Shown here one piece after another: positions 33,327-35,087 of a DNA stretch of 35,087 nt. Under the pieces are notes generated by a model that saw only the letters and a list, made by a program, of their open reading frames with translations, did not search any database and was not told where the DNA came from. The stretch covers positions 1 through 35,087 of the forward strand of contig JALSGV010000004.1 in the NCBI GenBank assembly GCA_026982565.1, in the 5' to 3' direction. The position numbers and the translations under genes are program-made. The stretch comes from Gammaproteobacteria bacterium (GTDB lineage Bacteria; Pseudomonadota; Gammaproteobacteria; SZUA-140). The number at the start of each line of letters is the position of its first letter. Positions within the stretch are counted from its first letter, which is position 1.

Positions 33327-35042
33327 ATGCGCACCTCCCGGTTCCTGCTGGCGACCACCCGGGAAACCCCGGCCGACGCCGAAATCATCAGTCACCGCCT
33401 CATGCTGCGCGCGGGCATGATCCGCAAGCTGGCGGCGGGACTCTATACCTGGCTGCCCATGGGACTGCGGGTGCTGCGCCGCATCGAGGCCGTGGTGCGC
33501 GAGGAGATGGACCGCGCCGGCGCCCAGGAAGTCCTCATGCCCGCCGTTCAACCCGCCGAGCTGTGGCAGGAATCCCAACGCTGGGAGCAGTATGGCCTGG
33601 AACTGCTGCGCCTGCAGGACCGCCATGGACGCCTGTTCTGTTTCGGCCCCACCCATGAAGAGGTCATCACCGATCTGATCCGCCGCGAAATCCGCAGCTA
33701 CCGCCAGCTGCCCGCCAATTTCTACCAGATCCAGACCAAGTTCCGCGACGAGATACGCCCCCGCTTCGGCGTCATGCGGGCGCGGGAATTCATCATGAAG
33801 GATGCCTACTCCTTCCATGTCAGCCAGGCATCCCTGCAGGAGACCTATCAGACGATGCACGAGACCTACCAGCGCATCTTCACCCGCCTGGGCCTGGATT
33901 TCCGGGCCGTGCAGGCGGACTCCGGCGCCATCGGCGGACGGGTGTCCCACGAATTTCATGTCCTTGCCGATTCCGGCGAGGACGCCATTGCCTTTTCCAG
34001 TGAGGGCGACTACGCCGCCAATGTGGAAATGGCCGCGGCGCTGCCGCCCGCAACACCGCGGCCTTCACCCGCTGAACCCCTCGGCAAAGTGGAAACCCCG
34101 CAACAGGAAAGCATCGACGAGGTGTGCGCCTTCCTGGGGGTTGCGCCCCGGCAATGCCTGAAGACCCTGCTGGTCAGAGGCAGTGAAGCGGGAGTGGTGG
34201 CCCTGGTACTGCGCGGCGACCATGAGTTGAACCCCGTCAAGGCGGAGAAACTGCCGGAAGTCGCCTCGCCTCTGGCCTTCGCCGATGCGGACCAGATACA
34301 GGCCGCTGCCGGTTGCCCGGCGGGCTCCATCGGCCCCGTGGGCCTGGACATCCCTGTAATCGCCGACCACAGCGCCGCCCAGGCGGCCGATTTCATCTGC
34401 GGCGCCAACGAGCAAGGCTGGCACTACCGGGGCGCCAACTGGGGACGCGACCTGCCAGAACCCCGCACGGCGGACATACGCAACGTGGTGGAGGGCGACC
34501 CCAACCCGGAGGGACCGGGAACCCTTTCCATCCGCCGCGGCATCGAGGTTGGCCATATTTTCCAGTTGGGCGCCAAGTACAGCGAGGCCATGAAGGCCAC
34601 CTGCCTGGACGAGCAGGGGCGCACGGTCACCATGATCATGGGTTGCTACGGCATCGGCATCTCGCGCATCGCCGCCGCGGCCATCGAGCAGCATCACGAT
34701 GACAAGGGCATCGTCTGGCCTGCCGCCATGGCGCCCTTCGACATCATGCTCATTCCCCTCAATATGCACAAATCGCAGCGCCTGCGGGAAGCCGTCGAAA
34801 AACTCTACGGCGAACTGAAGGCGGCCGGTTTCTCCATCCTGCTTGACGACCGCAAGGAACGGCCCGGCGTGATGTTCGCCGACCATGACCTCATCGGCAT
34901 CCCCCACCGCCTGGTGCTCGGGGAGCGCGGACTGGATGCGGGCGCCATCGAATACAGGGCGCGCAAAGCGGATGCAACAGAGGAGATTCCACTGGAAAAT
35001 CTTGTGGATTTTCTCAAGTCGCGCCTGAACGGGACCGATTAA
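33327..35042 (+). CDS. proS: Prolyl-tRNA synthetase, bacterial type with editing domain
   Basis: This 571-residue class II aminoacyl-tRNA synthetase charges tRNA-Pro. The N-terminus [20 protein letters not shown] is typical. Motif 2 is seen in [20 protein letters not shown] and motif 3 in [17 protein letters not shown]. Between them (about residues 225-400) lies the insertion (INS) editing domain characteristic of bacterial ProS, which removes Ala-tRNA-Pro. The C-terminal anticodon-binding domain includes [20 protein letters not shown] and ends in [10 protein letters not shown]. Length is that of the E. coli enzyme. It is six bases after the SH3 gene and probably shares its transcript. It is complete; 45 bases remain to the window edge. 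Confidence 0.96.
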   Translation: MRTSRFLLATTRETPADAEIISHRLMLRAGMIRKLAAGLYTWLPMGLRVLRRIEAVVREEMDRAGAQEVLMPAVQPAELWQESQRWEQYGLELLRLQDRHGRLFCFGPTHEEVITDLIRREIRSYRQLPANFYQIQTKFRDEIRPRFGVMRAREFIMKDAYSFHVSQASLQETYQTMHETYQRIFTRLGLDFRAVQADSGAIGGRVSHEFHVLADSGEDAIAFSSEGDYAANVEMAAALPPATPRPSPAEPLGKVETPQQESIDEVCAFLGVAPRQCLKTLLVRGSEAGVVALVLRGDHELNPVKAEKLPEVASPLAFADADQIQAAAGCPAGSIGPVGLDIPVIADHSAAQAADFICGANEQGWHYRGANWGRDLPEPRTADIRNVVEGDPNPEGPGTLSIRRGIEVGHIFQLGAKYSEAMKATCLDEQGRTVTMIMGCYGIGISRIAAAAIEQHHDDKGIVWPAAMAPFDIMLIPLNMHKSQRLREAVEKLYGELKAAGFSILLDDRKERPGVMFADHDLIGIPHRLVLGERGLDAGAIEYRARKADATEEIPLENLVDFLKSRLNGTD

Positions 35043-35068
35043 GGATCAGAGGGGAGCAACCCCTTAAA

Positions 35069-35087
35069 CCCCTCACCCCAACCCCTC
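35069..35087. repeat. Possible start of a dispersed CCCCTCACCCCAACCCCTC repeat
   Basis: The last 19 bases read CCCCTCACCCCAACCCCTC, resembling the pyrimidine-rich arm of dispersed extragenic repeats and the CCCCTCTCCCTCCGGG segment at 23616-23631. The window ends before a pairing arm could be seen. Confidence 0.3.

Noticed and set aside
32550..33959. Minus-strand reading of 469 codons over the SH3 gene and proS
   Set aside because: Antisense to two clearly conserved genes, composition unlike a protein.
1..35087. CRISPR arrays, tRNA genes, integrases
   Set aside because: No regularly spaced direct repeats, no TTCGA-containing cloverleaf and no integrase or transposase motifs were noticed on reading both strands.

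Overview
The window looks like a chromosomal stretch from a GC-rich gammaproteobacterium. The evidence is the typical proS and TIGR04211/YgiM-like genes, the split proton-translocating transhydrogenase, the many outer-membrane and lipoprotein genes, and proteobacterial miniature repeats built on a TCATTCCCGCGAAAGCGGG hairpin. I cannot place it to genus. No tRNA, rRNA, CRISPR array, complete insertion sequence or phage gene was recognised.

Layout. 1-2623 (minus): pntAA-pntAB-pntB, with pntB running off the left edge. 2624-3066: a candidate pnt promoter and a truncated miniature inverted-repeat element. 3067-4635 (plus): a TPR protein with a GT9-like glycosyltransferase domain. 4660-5946 (minus): a protein with a late J-like domain. 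6065-15002 (minus): a nine-gene envelope operon made of a small exported protein, two large TPR proteins, a TPR lipoprotein, a second small exported protein, one ExbB/TolQ, two different ExbD/TolR and a TonB-like AgmX/PglI-type protein. A second, intact miniature element (15036-15187) sits directly upstream of this operon.

15233-23559 is a divergent cassette of exported redox-type proteins. On the minus strand are a DUF1588-like c-type heme protein, a lipoprotein with two duplicated heme-c modules and a LamG domain, and a Tat-exported DUF1501-like protein. On the plus strand is a lipoprotein whose architecture (beta-propeller followed by two CxxCH motifs) resembles the alpha subunit of hydrazine synthase. 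Many of these domains are best known from planctomycetes. No partner subunits of true hydrazine synthase are present, so the substrate is unknown. Downstream on the plus strand (23761-27054) is an operon of an SH3/beta-barrel protein, a second beta-barrel protein, a TlpA-like thioredoxin, a DUF4266 lipoprotein and a DUF3570 outer-membrane protein.

27132-27941 (minus) is a sulfotransferase-like gene in visibly AT-richer DNA, followed by about 600 bp without a convincing protein gene. That gap contains a highly structured segment ending in a perfect 14-bp terminator-like hairpin, a candidate non-coding RNA. 28570-31479 (plus) is TVP38/TMEM64 membrane protein, ArsS radical SAM and ArsM arsenite methyltransferase, a likely arsenosugar biosynthesis cluster. 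Then come galE, a TIGR04211 SH3 protein and proS.

The most unusual points are (i) the envelope motor operon, whose first ExbD has Asn where the proton-conducting Asp should be while the second keeps it, and (ii) the HZS-alpha-like/LamG-cytochrome/DUF1588/DUF1501 cassette.
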